Source: Streptosporangium roseum DSM 43021
GTDB lineage: Bacteria > Actinomycetota > Actinomycetes > Streptosporangiales > Streptosporangiaceae
DNA length: 64,000 bases
Assembly: GCF_000024865.1 (NCBI RefSeq)
Contig: NC_013595.1
Coordinates: 5,580,001-5,644,000 of the forward strand
Direction: 5' to 3'
The notes beneath the pieces were generated by a model. It had not been told where the DNA came from. It saw nothing but the letters and a program-made list of their open reading frames with translations, and searched no databases. This document shows, piece after piece, positions 8,075 to 15,823 of the stretch; position 1 is the stretch's first letter, and each line of letters opens with the position of its first letter. The position numbers and the translations under genes were made by a program.

Positions 8075-9220
8075 CTAGCGGGTCTGGCGCACTCCGCGGC
8101 GCCAGACGTCGGTGATGGCGGCGATGGCGGTGATGTCTCGCGTGGGGTCGCCTTCGACCAGCACCAGGTCGGCGCGGAGGCCGGGGGCGATCCGGCCGCG
8201 GTCGGTCAGGCCGAAGTGGCACGCGGGGAGGCTGGTCGCGGCGGCGAGCGCCTCTTCGGCGCTGAGCCCGGCCTCGGTGAGAAGGTGCAGCTCGCGGTGC
8301 ATGCCGGCGCCGTGGGCGGGCGCGAACGGGGTGGCGTCGGTCCCGGCGAGCAGGGGCACGCCGGCTTGGCGCAGGGCCCGCAGCGCGCCGACGGCGTTGG
8401 CGGAGCTGCCGGGACGGGCGCAGTCGGCGGTCTCGAGGTGTTGAGCGGTGATCGCCTCGAAGTAGGCGAGCGTGGTCACGACGAAGACCCCTTGGGCGCG
8501 GACCCGCTCGGCCAGCCGCTGCGAGGCCGGGTCGTCCTGCGCGAGGTCGGTCCACACGTGGGCCAGTCCGTCCACGCCGGCGTCCAGCGCGATCGTCGCT
8601 TCGGATGCGGTGATCGCATGAGCGATGACCCGCAGTCCGGCGTCGTGTGCCGCCGCGGCGAGGGCGGCGGCGATCTCCGGCGTCATCACGGGGAGGTCGG
8701 CGCCGTGCACCGTACCGTCATCGATGACGATCTTGAGGTAGTCGGCTCCCTCGGCCAGCCTGGCCGCCACGAAGGCCGGTGCCTGCGCCGGATCGGAGAC
8801 GAAGTCGATCGCCGTCGCGTCGATGCCGTCCAGGACGGTGCCGGCCAGGGCCGCCAGCAGCTGGGTCGGGTGCCCGCCGGGCGCGGTGGCCAGGGTGCCC
8901 GCGCTGCGAAAGTCGGCCACGTCGTCGTTCTCGGCGGCCAGCCGCCGCTGCCGCGGCAGCATCTGCGGGAGGCAGAACATGTCGAGTTCGGTGGTGACCC
9001 CGTAGCGCAGGGCCTCGGCCAGGCTGCCGTCGAAGACGTGGGTGTGCGCGTCGATCAACCCGGGAAGGAGCGTCCTGCCGGCCCCGGCGACCTCGACGTC
9101 GGCCCGGTGGCCCGCACCGGTGCCGACCACGGCGATCCGATCGCCGTCCAGCACCACGTCGGCCGTCGCGATGGTGCGCTCGCCGTCGAACACGCTGACG
9201 TCGCGGATCAAAGTACGCAT
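8075..9220 (-). CDS. Metal-dependent amidohydrolase
   Basis: The 381-aa protein is an imidazolonepropionase/Xaa-Pro-dipeptidase-like amidohydrolase. It shows the HxH motif (DAHTH, His59 and His61), a likely carbamylated Lys in YLKIVIDDG, metal His in IAHAITASE, and the catalytic Asp in AGTDATPF, then the C-terminal GLRADLVLVEGDP segment that closes the composite beta domain. All metal ligands appear present. AGGAG lies upstream of the ATG at 9220. It is divergent from the ECF41 sigma-factor gene. Confidence 0.9.
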   Translation of the reverse strand: MRTLIRDVSVFDGERTIATADVVLDGDRIAVVGTGAGHRADVEVAGAGRTLLPGLIDAHTHVFDGSLAEALRYGVTTELDMFCLPQMLPRQRRLAAENDDVADFRSAGTLATAPGGHPTQLLAALAGTVLDGIDATAIDFVSDPAQAPAFVAARLAEGADYLKIVIDDGTVHGADLPVMTPEIAAALAAAAHDAGLRVIAHAITASEATIALDAGVDGLAHVWTDLAQDDPASQRLAERVRAQGVFVVTTLAYFEAITAQHLETADCARPGSSANAVGALRALRQAGVPLLAGTDATPFAPAHGAGMHRELHLLTEAGLSAEEALAAATSLPACHFGLTDRGRIAPGLRADLVLVEGDPTRDITAIAAITDVWRRGVRQTR

Positions 9221-9271
9221 CGAACATCTCCTGTGAGTCGGAAATCTTGAACGCCACCACAGAGGGATGCA

Positions 9272-9338
9272 GGCCGCCGGCTGTGACATCGCCACGAAAA
9301 ACCATGGCATAGATCACATTTCAGCCGCCCATGTCACA
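9272..9338. promoter_or_regulatory. Two facing TGTCACA motifs between amidohydrolase and ECF41 sigma gene
   Basis: TGTCACA, the -35 motif reported for ECF41 promoters, occurs on the minus strand at 9278-9272 (toward the amidohydrolase) and on the plus strand at 9332-9338 (toward the sigma gene). The CGTC -10 motif is not evident at the expected spacing, so these are candidates for autoregulation and target control, not proven promoters. Confidence 0.5.
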
Positions 9339-9387
9339 CTCACGACATGACGGGGCTCTTCGGTCGCGACAGATGAGGAGGTATGCC

Positions 9388-10299
9388 ATGACATCGACCC
9401 CACCCCACGCGACCGGCGACGCCGTCACCGAGCAGTTCCTCGGTTATCGCGAACTGCTGTTCTCGGTGATCTACAACATGCTCGGCAGCGTCGCCGACAC
9501 CGAGGACGCGCTGCAGGAGGTATGGCTGGCCTGGTCCGCCCGGCAGCGCAAGCCGGACGCCGGACCAGTCGAGAACGCCCGGGCCTACCTGGTGCGGATC
9601 GCGGTGAACCAGGCGCTCGCCCGCCGCGCGGACATGAGCCGCCGGCAGGAGACCTACGTCGGCCCGTGGCTGCCGGAACCGCTGATCACCGCTGAGGACG
9701 ACGTCGCCGTCGCCGCCGAGCGCGCCGAATCGTTGTCGATGGCGATGCTGGTGGTGCTGGAGACCCTGTCACCGCTGGAACGGGCGGTGTTCGTGCTGCA
9801 CGAGGTGTTCGGCTTCGGCCATCCGGAGATCTCCGACATCCTCGGCCGCTCGCCGGCGGCGGTCCGCCAGCTCGCGGCCCGCGCGCGCCGCCACGTTCAT
9901 GCGCGCCGCCCTCGCCACCGGACCGAGCCGGACATCCACGCCCAGGTCACCGAGCGGTTCGCCGCGGCCGCCCTCGGCGGTGACCTGCAGGCCCTGCTCG
10001 AGGTGCTGGCACCGGACGTGACATTGTGGACCGACGGCGGAGGCAAGGGACCCGCCACCAGCCTGCGTCCCGTACGCGGCCGCGACCGGGTCGCCGCGCT
10101 GTTCATGTCCGTCGCCGCGACGCTGCCCGCCGACGGGCTGGACATCCGTTACCAGCGTATGGCCGGCGACCCGTGCGCGCTCGTCTTCTCCGGGGACAGC
10201 CCGCTCGCCGTGGTCGTCGTGGATCTCACGCCCGGCGGCGACCGGGTCGCCGGCATCTACTCGGTCACCAATCCCGACAAACTCACCGGGATCCGCTGA
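9388..10299 (+). CDS. ECF41-family RNA polymerase sigma factor with SnoaL-like tail
   Basis: The 303-aa protein has sigma region 2 (FLGYRELLFSVIYNMLGS, residues about 15-32, then DTEDALQEVWLAW) and region 4 (LEVLSPLERAVF-type helix, then HPEISDILGRSPAAVRQLA). The C-terminal SnoaL-like domain carries the three ECF41 signatures: WLPEP in the linker, DGGGK, and NPDKL near the end. In ECF41 proteins this tail controls sigma activity in place of an anti-sigma factor. ATG at 9388 has GAGGAGG just upstream. Unusually its neighbours are an amidohydrolase and a cupin, not the COE-type genes usual for the group. Confidence 0.93.
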   Translation: MTSTPPHATGDAVTEQFLGYRELLFSVIYNMLGSVADTEDALQEVWLAWSARQRKPDAGPVENARAYLVRIAVNQALARRADMSRRQETYVGPWLPEPLITAEDDVAVAAERAESLSMAMLVVLETLSPLERAVFVLHEVFGFGHPEISDILGRSPAAVRQLAARARRHVHARRPRHRTEPDIHAQVTERFAAAALGGDLQALLEVLAPDVTLWTDGGGKGPATSLRPVRGRDRVAALFMSVAATLPADGLDIRYQRMAGDPCALVFSGDSPLAVVVVDLTPGGDRVAGIYSVTNPDKLTGIR

Positions 10300-10473
10300 A
10301 TACGACGCCTTGTCATCCTTTTGGGAGAATTCCTATGGTCTTGTGCCACCTCGCCCGGGAAGGGCGGCGATGGCCACCACGACCTGCTCGACGGCCTCGG
10401 CCCACCGGATGCGACTCGACGGCTGAGGCCGCCTTGCATTTCGGGCACGGATGGCGCTCGACGAGATCGGCTT

Positions 10474-10868
10474 CCGAACTGCCGGTCGAGAACGGCGGCG
10501 ACCTGGTCATGATGCGCTGCCAGCGCGCCCGCTGCTCTTCGCGCTCGCCAGGCGCTCTTGGTGGAAGCGGAGCATCGTCCGGGCCCCGTCGGCGGTGGGG
10601 GCGAGGGTGACCTGGACCGTGGTGGTGCCGCAGGTGACGCGGATGCGGTCTGCCGGGTGGTATCCGCGCACCTCGCCCGTCACTCCTGCGGTCATCCGGT
10701 AGGGGCGCCGCGTTCCGGGGTGAGGACCGCCCCGGGGCCGTGCCAGAGGGCGAGCCCTTCGGACCTGCTGATGAAGTCCCGGACGACGGGCGCGAGGTGG
10801 GGCGGCGTGCGGGACACGCCGATCTGCCGGCCGGCGTCCTCGGTGAGTCCAGTGGGCCTCGCGGTCAT
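10474..10868 (-). pseudogene. SRPBCC (AHSA1-like) gene broken by frameshifts
   Basis: Reading on the minus strand from the ATG at 10868 gives an AHSA1-type start (TARPTGLTEDAGRQIGVSRT, then DFISRSEGLALW, GPGAVLTPERGAP). The match then jumps frame near 10700 (TGEVRGYHPADRIRVT, TLAPTADGARTMLRFHQERL), again near 10560 (EREEQRARWQRIM), and again near 10508 (DQVAAVLDRQF). Three shifts in 130 codons indicate decay or, less likely, clustered sequencing errors. The ATG overlaps the stop of the CGNR gene as ATGA, so it was the second gene of that operon. Confidence 0.65.
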
Positions 10869-11467
10869 CCTTCCTCGGAGTGGCGGGCGCGCAGCGCCCT
10901 TACCTTGTGGCGGTTGCCGCAGTGCTCCATGGAGCACCAGCGGCGGCGGCCGGGGCGTGAAGTGTCGACGTAGACGAGGTGGCAGTCCTCGGCGGCGCAG
11001 GTGCGGATGCGGTGAGCGAAGGGGCCGGTCAGCAGCTCGACGGCATCCCGGGCGACGGTGGCCACCAGATGCGTGCCGGTGGGGGCTCCGGCCCACTGCC
11101 GCTTCCCGGCCGGCGTGATAGCGGGCGCCAGGGCCGGACGGGCAGCCGCCTCGTTGACGGCCTCCAGGTCACCGGACGGGTGCGGCTCGCCACGCACGTG
11201 GGCGATGACCACCCGGAACAGTGCGTCGCGCAGCCTTCGCATGTCGGCCACCTCGTCCTCGGAGATGTCCAGCGCGGGTGTCGGCGTCAGCCGCGACCGG
11301 TCCGCCCAGGCGGCCAGGTCCGCCGGCTCGTGCAAGACCTCGTACCGGCGGTAGGGGCCGGGGCCGCCGGTGGTCAGCAGTTCCAGGCACAGCGCGCCGG
11401 GGTCGAACCGGTAGGCGACACCGGTATGGGAGTACAGCGTCAGCCCCTTGGTTGCGATGGAGTCCAT
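10865..11467 (-). CDS. CGNR zinc-finger transcriptional regulator
   Basis: The 200-aa protein has the ABATE-type N-terminal stress-sensing domain and a C-terminal CGNR zinc finger (RTCAAEDCHLVYVDTSRPG, then RRWCSMEHCGNRHK) that binds DNA. Its ATG lies inside a palindrome shared with the divergent VOC gene, with a TATATT -10 hexamer 6 nt upstream, so the mRNA is probably leaderless. Longer in-frame starts upstream run antisense through the VOC gene and are not credible. It was probably followed by the now broken SRPBCC gene. Confidence 0.88.
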   Translation of the reverse strand: MDSIATKGLTLYSHTGVAYRFDPGALCLELLTTGGPGPYRRYEVLHEPADLAAWADRSRLTPTPALDISEDEVADMRRLRDALFRVVIAHVRGEPHPSGDLEAVNEAAARPALAPAITPAGKRQWAGAPTGTHLVATVARDAVELLTGPFAHRIRTCAAEDCHLVYVDTSRPGRRRWCSMEHCGNRHKVRALRARHSEEG

Positions 11468-11490
11468 GTAACCAATATAACTGGTTACAT
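11466..11490. promoter_or_regulatory. Palindromic bidirectional leaderless promoter/operator
   Basis: Arms ATGTAACCA (11466-11474) and TGGTTACAT (11482-11490) are perfectly inverted around ATATAAC. Each arm overlaps a start codon of one divergent gene: CGNR (minus, 11467) and VOC (plus, 11489). The spacer and its edges hold a -10 for each direction: TATAAC 7 nt before the VOC ATG and TATATT 6 nt before the CGNR ATG. A protein bound here would cover both promoters and both starts. Confidence 0.75.
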
Positions 11491-11941
11491 GGCATTGAGT
11501 TGGAAGTTGGTCATCGACAGCACGAACGCGTCCGTTCTCGCGGACTTCTGGGCTGCGGCCCTGGAGTACGAGGTGGAAGACCCCAGCGCTCTCATCGAGC
11601 AGCTGCTGGCCGTCGGCCACATCGGCGAGGAGGCGGTCGTCAAGCATCACAGCCGCAAGACCTTCCGCGGCTACGCCGCGATCCGCCACCCCGAGGACCC
11701 GTTCGATCAGACCAGCGGCGTCGGCCGCGGCCGTCGGCTGCTTTTCCAGGACGTGCCCGAGGGCAAGGCGGGCAAGAACCGCCTGCACCTCGACGTCCAC
11801 AGCGAGCCCGGCGGCCTCGACAAGCTGGTGGCCCGGCTGGAAGCCCTGGGGGCAACCCGCGTCCGCGAGGTCGACAAGGGACCTGCCGGGCACTGGTGGA
11901 TCATGCAGGACCCGGAAGGCAACGAGTTCTGCGCGACGTAG
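11489..11941 (+). CDS. VOC/glyoxalase-like protein
   Basis: The 150-aa protein is a single VOC domain of the Glyoxalase_6 type found across actinomycetes: WKLVIDSTNASVLADFWAAAL at the start, VPEGKAGKNRLHLDVH in the middle and MQDPEGNEFCAT at the C-terminus, where the Glu is the usual metal ligand. Substrate unknown. Only 21 bp separates its start from that of the CGNR regulator. No ribosome-binding site is present, consistent with a leaderless message. Confidence 0.9.
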   Translation: MALSWKLVIDSTNASVLADFWAAALEYEVEDPSALIEQLLAVGHIGEEAVVKHHSRKTFRGYAAIRHPEDPFDQTSGVGRGRRLLFQDVPEGKAGKNRLHLDVHSEPGGLDKLVARLEALGATRVREVDKGPAGHWWIMQDPEGNEFCAT

Positions 11942-12145
11942 GCCGGTCCGCGACCGCCCGTGACATCACCGCGCTGCGAGCGCGGTGCGCCGGCTCCGCC
12001 GGACGGCCCGGAAGACCCCGCGCGCTCCTCCCATCCGGGCCGCCCCATCTATCACTCTGGGCTGAGGTCGGTGATCACCTCACGCTCCGTCAGACCACCC
12101 GGCACCGTCACGCGCAAATCACGCCGACGGATCAAGGAGCGGGCG

Positions 12146-12333
12146 GTGCCCACCGACTTTCTCAGCGACGAACAGCGCAAACGCTTCGGCGACTTCGCCG
12201 AGGACCCGGACGAGGGACAGCTCGCCGGATACTTCCCACTGGATCAGACCGCGCGGCGCCGGCGATGGCCGGCTGCGCCGCGCCGCGAGGAACCGGATCG
12301 GCTGGGCCGTCCAGCTCGGCACCATCCGCCACG
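12146..12333 (+). pseudogene. Tn3-family transposase N-terminus, cut by MITE copy 2
   Basis: After AAGGAG a GTG starts PTDFLSDEQRKRFGDFAEDP and GQLAGYFPLDQTARRR, which match the DUF4158 N-terminal domain of Tn3 transposases. The similarity continues after a frameshift near 12265 as RNRIGWAVQLGTIRHD, then stops where the MITE-like element begins. No downstream part of the transposase is seen on the other side, so more than a simple insertion occurred. Confidence 0.7.
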
Positions 12334-12594
12334 ACCCTCCGCTCAGGGCCGTACGGCCAGGCGTAATGTAGCTGTGAGTGACCGAGAGATTCTAGACGGG
12401 GCGATATAAAGCACTTATCGGGCATGGCGACCTGAGAAAACACGCCGTACGGCGTTGTCACGACCGCGAGCGTCGGAGCCACCCCCGATCGTCCCGGCTG
12501 CCCCCCGGCTCCCGGAACGAACCTCCGATCACCTGCTGCGATCCGGGACGACTCCCTACTTTGGGCCCCATCACACGGACCCGAGCGGAGGGCC
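12333..12594 (-). mobile_element. MITE-like element, copy 2 (inverted)
   Basis: This 262-bp segment is the reverse-complement counterpart of 7201-7462: the interior (CGCCGTACGGCG palindrome, AAGCACTTATCGGGCATGGC) and both ends match, but the terminal repeats have diverged (left end CCCTCCGCTCAGGGCC, right end CCGAGCGGAGGGCC). It terminates a Tn3 transposase fragment. No transposase is encoded. The better-preserved ends of copy 1 suggest that copy moved more recently. Confidence 0.78.
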
Positions 12595-12660
12595 CTCAAG
12601 GGCGTCCCCCTCCTTGATCTCAAGAAATTCGAGTGCGCCAGGAGTGCGACCGGGTGTTGC

Positions 12661-13332
12661 ATGAATCAGATGATCGACGAACCGCTGGAACGACTCCGCG
12701 CCGCCGCCCGACGCACCCGTGAACTGGCCCTGAAGCGTGCGGCCACCGGCCTGGGCCACGAGGACGCCGACGACGACGTCGGCACGATCGGCACGGACGG
12801 CGCCCTCGGGTTCGACCCGTTCCCTCTGCTCGAAGCCCTCCATCACAGCGGCGTCCGTGCCGTAGTGATCGGGCAGGTCGCCGGCATCATGCATGGATCC
12901 ACCGAACTGACCGGCGATCTGGATCTGCTCTGGGACGGCGTCCCGGCCCACGCCCCAGCCCTGGCGGCCGCCTTCACCTCAGTCAACGCCCGACTCACCG
13001 ACGAAAAGGGCAACCCCGTAGCAACTCATCCGGATTCCTTTCTCCGCCCCAAGGTGCAGTTCACCTCAGCCGGAGCCGGCGGCGACTGCTGCACCCCGGA
13101 ACTCCCCTGGGGCAACCTTCGAGTCCGGGAGTTCCTCGACCGCGCGATCACCGCAGTCGATCCGGGCGGCCTGGAAGTTCACTACGTCTCCCGAAAAGAC
13201 CTGATCCGGATGCGCCGCGCCATAGGCCGTCCCAAGGACCTCCGGCGAGCAGACGAACTGGACTCGTCCGCCTCGGAACGCCGAAGCTTACGGCCCGCCT
13301 CCGACTCTGCCGAAGATCGTCAGAGGGGTTGA
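12661..13332 (+). CDS. Nucleotidyltransferase-fold protein
   Basis: The 223-aa protein contains a MNT-like nucleotidyltransferase pattern: FDPFPLLEALHHSGVRAVVIG, then GIMHGSTELTGDLDLL (about residues 75-95), with the GS and DLDL acidic residues expected of the fold. The C-terminal part includes LEVHYVSRKDLIRMRRAIGRPKD, typical of such proteins. Members are often antitoxin/toxin partners or housekeeping enzymes, but no partner gene is next to this one. The ATG at 12670 is an alternative start; neither has a strong ribosome-binding site. Confidence 0.6.
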   Translation: MNQMIDEPLERLRAAARRTRELALKRAATGLGHEDADDDVGTIGTDGALGFDPFPLLEALHHSGVRAVVIGQVAGIMHGSTELTGDLDLLWDGVPAHAPALAAAFTSVNARLTDEKGNPVATHPDSFLRPKVQFTSAGAGGDCCTPELPWGNLRVREFLDRAITAVDPGGLEVHYVSRKDLIRMRRAIGRPKDLRRADELDSSASERRSLRPASDSAEDRQRG

Positions 13333-13362
13333 AGGCACCTCCCGAGCGTGTTCTTCAACCTC
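13325..13362 (+). terminator. Hairpin at the nucleotidyltransferase stop
   Basis: GGTTGAAG (13327-13334) pairs with CTTCAACC (13353-13360) across an 18-nt loop. It overlaps the stop codon of the preceding gene and is probably a factor-independent terminator lacking a U-tract. Confidence 0.5.
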
Positions 13363-13396
13363 TGGGGCTGCGGAAGATGTGCGGGAGGATGAGCAC

Positions 13397-13762
13397 ATGA
13401 TCCCCGGCCCCGCCCCCGTCCCTGACGCGGCGAGCGCACGAGAGCGGGAAGCCGTCGAGCGCATCCTCGGCCGTCCCCTGAGCCAGTCATGGCCGGCCGG
13501 TGCGCTGGCCCCGGGAAGCCGGGTCGTGGTGCTACGCGACCCGGCCTGGGACGGGCCATGGAAGATCGAGTTTCAGGGAACGATCGACGCCATGGGCGCG
13601 CCTGAGCCCGTTCAGCATCCCCACGCCCACCCCGGAGAATTGACGTACTGGGTCACCTTTGATGCGCCTCAGCGCGACAGCGATGGGTGCGGGCCTTACC
13701 GCAAGGCCCAGATCTGGGGCCGATACCTGAGGTCTGAACCAGATCCCGAGGTAGGGGCATAG
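13397..13762 (+). CDS. Small conserved actinobacterial protein
   Basis: A 121-aa soluble protein with no known function. The pattern VVVLRDPAWDGPW ... GELTYWVTFDAPQRDSDGCGPYRKAQIWGRYL is one I associate with a short uncharacterised family in actinomycetes. No signal peptide or membrane helix. GGGAGG lies 9 nt before the ATG at 13397, which favours it over an upstream GTG at 13379. It stands alone. Confidence 0.65.
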   Translation: MIPGPAPVPDAASAREREAVERILGRPLSQSWPAGALAPGSRVVVLRDPAWDGPWKIEFQGTIDAMGAPEPVQHPHAHPGELTYWVTFDAPQRDSDGCGPYRKAQIWGRYLRSEPDPEVGA

Positions 13763-13990
13763 ACCGAAGAACCTGCTCTTGTGCGTTTCCTCCTCTTGTC
13801 CGTCAGCGCGGAAGAAGGCGCACCCTGTCGGGTTGGGTGCGATGTGGATCACGACGACGTGATGCCCGTGGATCTCGTGGGACTGCGTGCGGATCTCCGA
13901 CGTCTCGGGTAACCAGCGGGCCGGCATCGGCCGCGACAGCGCTTCGTCGAACGCCGCGGTGTGGGCGGGCGTCATCGCGGCGGTGGGCAC
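13742..13990 (-). pseudogene. Possible remnant of an AlbA_2/Schlafen-like gene
   Basis: A minus-strand frame reads TPAHTAAFDEALSRPMPARWLP then HHVVVIHIAPNPTGCAFFRADG, loosely like the AlbA_2 ATP-binding domain. The frame runs on through the opposite, better supported gene at 13397-13762, so only the part before that gene is likely to be real, as a truncated fragment. Weak evidence. Confidence 0.25.
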
Positions 13991-14026
13991 ACCGTGCCCG
14001 TCGACGGCGCGATGATCCGCGCCGGT

Positions 14027-14380
14027 TCACCTGACCTCGTCCCACGGGATGGCCTCGATGCGCTCGAAGTGCTCCTCGCCCCACTCGCCCAGCGGTGCCA
14101 TCGCGCTGTTGAGCGAATGACCGAACTCGGTGAGCGAGTACTCCACCTTCGGCGGGACCTGGTGATACATCTCGCGATGCAGCAGCCCGCTGGTCTCCAT
14201 CTCGCGGAGCTGCAGGATCAGCACCCGCTCGCTGATGCCGGGGACCGCGCGCCGCAACTCCCCGAAACGCAGGGCACCATCCTGCAGCGCGAAGAGGATC
14301 AACCCTTTCCACTTGCCTCCCATGACGGCGATGGCAGCGTCTAACCCGCAGGTGAACGTACGCTTCTTCGTCTGCTTCAC
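14027..14380 (-). CDS. HxlR-family transcriptional regulator
   Basis: The 117-aa winged-helix protein has the HxlR hallmarks: a Cys near the start (FTCGLDAAIAVMGGKWK), the recognition region LRFGELRRAVPGISERVLILQLREME, and the wing VEYSLTEFGHSL. The conserved Cys11 suggests redox or electrophile sensing, as in related regulators. It is divergent from the NAD-binding oxidoreductase gene, its likely target. Confidence 0.92.
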   Translation of the reverse strand: MKQTKKRTFTCGLDAAIAVMGGKWKGLILFALQDGALRFGELRRAVPGISERVLILQLREMETSGLLHREMYHQVPPKVEYSLTEFGHSLNSAMAPLGEWGEEHFERIEAIPWDEVR

Positions 14381-14403
14381 CGGCTCATACTTACATTCTT
14401 ATC

Positions 14404-14428
14404 AGTACCCGGCAAAATTGTAGGTACT
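14404..14428. promoter_or_regulatory. Inverted repeat between HxlR and oxidoreductase genes
   Basis: AGTACC (14404-14409) and GGTACT (14423-14428) are inverted around a 13-bp A/T-richer spacer. It lies 24 bp before the HxlR start and 118 bp before the divergent oxidoreductase, a good candidate operator. Confidence 0.5.
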
Positions 14429-14545
14429 TGAGAGAATATGTGCGCTCCGGCCAGTATGGGTCAGGCGCCGCGCCAGGATCACCGCAGTCCCTCCGGCGGC
14501 GCGCCCCCCTCCTCGTCTCTCTATCTCTGTGGCTGGAGTACGCAT

Positions 14546-15427
14546 ATGACCGGCAAGAACGCGACACCGGTGACCGTCATCGGTCTGGGCTCGATGGGCA
14601 CGGCGCTGGCCGAGGCATTCATCAAGGCCGGACACTCGACCACCGTCTGGAACAGGACTCCCGCCAAAGCCGCGCCCCTCGTCGCCATGGGAGCCCGCCA
14701 GGCGGAGGCCGTTGAGGACGCGGTGGCGGCAAGTCCCCTGATCATCACCTGCCTGACCACCTTCGACGACACCCGGCTGGCTCTGCGGCCGGCCGCCGCG
14801 TCGCTTCACGGACGGGCCCTGGTCACCCTCAACAGCGGTTCCCCGGACGGCGCCCGCCAGACGGCCACCTGGGCCATCGGCCACGGCGCCCGGTTCCTGG
14901 CCGGGGCGGTCAAGAACGTGCCCTCGGCCGTGGGAGCGCCGGACACCCTGCTCTACTACAGCGGCGACAAGACCGTTTTCGACGAGTTCGAGGCCACCCT
15001 GAAGGTGCTGGGCGGCGACACCGTCCACCTCGGCGACGACAGCGATCTCGCCGCCCTGTACGAGATGGCCGTGGGCGCCATGCTGCTGCCCGCCCTCGTC
15101 GGCTTCTTCCAGGGCGCGGCCGCCGTCCAGGCGCGCGGGCTGGAGGTGAGCACAATGGTGCGGTTCGCCGGCAAGTGGCTGGACATGATCAAGTCCCTGC
15201 TGCCGATCTACGCCAACGAGATCGACAGCGGCGACTACACCGACGCCGCCTCCTCCGTGAACCTCTTCCTCGCCGGAGCGGCCCACGACGCGGACCTGAC
15301 CAAGGAGACGAACGTCGACACGGCCTGGCTCGCCCCGCTCAATGACCTGGTGGTGCGGGCGGCTCAGGCAGGCCACGGCGACCACAGCATCTCGGCCCTC
15401 ACCGAGGTGCTCAGAAAGCCGGCGTGA
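14546..15427 (+). CDS. NAD(P)-binding oxidoreductase (6PGDH/imine-reductase type)
   Basis: The 293-aa protein has a Rossmann motif GLGSMGTALAEAF (residues 13-25) with NRTP after the second strand, which suggests NADP preference, and the all-alpha C-terminal domain of the beta-hydroxyacid-dehydrogenase/imine-reductase group (LAALYEMAVGAMLLPALVGF). The standard catalytic Lys of HIBADH is not obvious, which fits the imine-reductase branch better. TGGAG precedes the ATG. Probably controlled by the divergent HxlR protein. Confidence 0.85.
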   Translation: MTGKNATPVTVIGLGSMGTALAEAFIKAGHSTTVWNRTPAKAAPLVAMGARQAEAVEDAVAASPLIITCLTTFDDTRLALRPAAASLHGRALVTLNSGSPDGARQTATWAIGHGARFLAGAVKNVPSAVGAPDTLLYYSGDKTVFDEFEATLKVLGGDTVHLGDDSDLAALYEMAVGAMLLPALVGFFQGAAAVQARGLEVSTMVRFAGKWLDMIKSLLPIYANEIDSGDYTDAASSVNLFLAGAAHDADLTKETNVDTAWLAPLNDLVVRAAQAGHGDHSISALTEVLRKPA

Positions 15428-15608
15428 CAGTCATGAGCCCGGACGGGTGCGGGCCCGGACGAAGCATCCGTCAAGGCCGCGCCCGACGGACTGGCCCGGA
15501 CCGGCCGTCGGCCCAGATCAACGTGATCTTCTCGTACCAGTCGTGCAGGAGCTCCGGCGCGGGCCGGGCGCCGTCGCAATATTGCACGCCGGCTGCGGGG
15601 CTACGGAG

Positions 15609-15644
15609 GGCGGAGAACAACGGACCGGTCCCTTGTTCTCCGCC
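15609..15644 (+). terminator. Bidirectional hairpin in a gene-poor 395-bp gap
   Basis: GGCGGAGAACAA (15609-15620) is perfectly inverted to TTGTTCTCCGCC (15633-15644) around a loop that contains GGACCGGTCC. It lies between the oxidoreductase and the convergent secreted-protein genes and probably terminates both. I see no gene in the rest of 15428-15823. Confidence 0.65.
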
Positions 15645-15823
15645 TCCCGAGCACGCGCTGTACGGGGTACTCAACCTCACCGTCGGTCTTGGGGGTTCGT
15701 GATCCGTACCGTCAGCCCATCGTGAGCAGGCAGGGCAGTCCCCCGGAGGTGGGCTGGGGGGCCATCTCCGGGCGGTTGACGGCGGTCAACGGCGCGGCAC
15801 GGGCGCGCCCGTGACCGCCGGCA

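Noticed and set aside
9339..9360. Full ECF41 promoter (TGTCACA plus CGTC)
   Set aside because: CGTC is not found at the expected 15-16 bp spacing after either TGTCACA, so only the -35-like motifs are reported.
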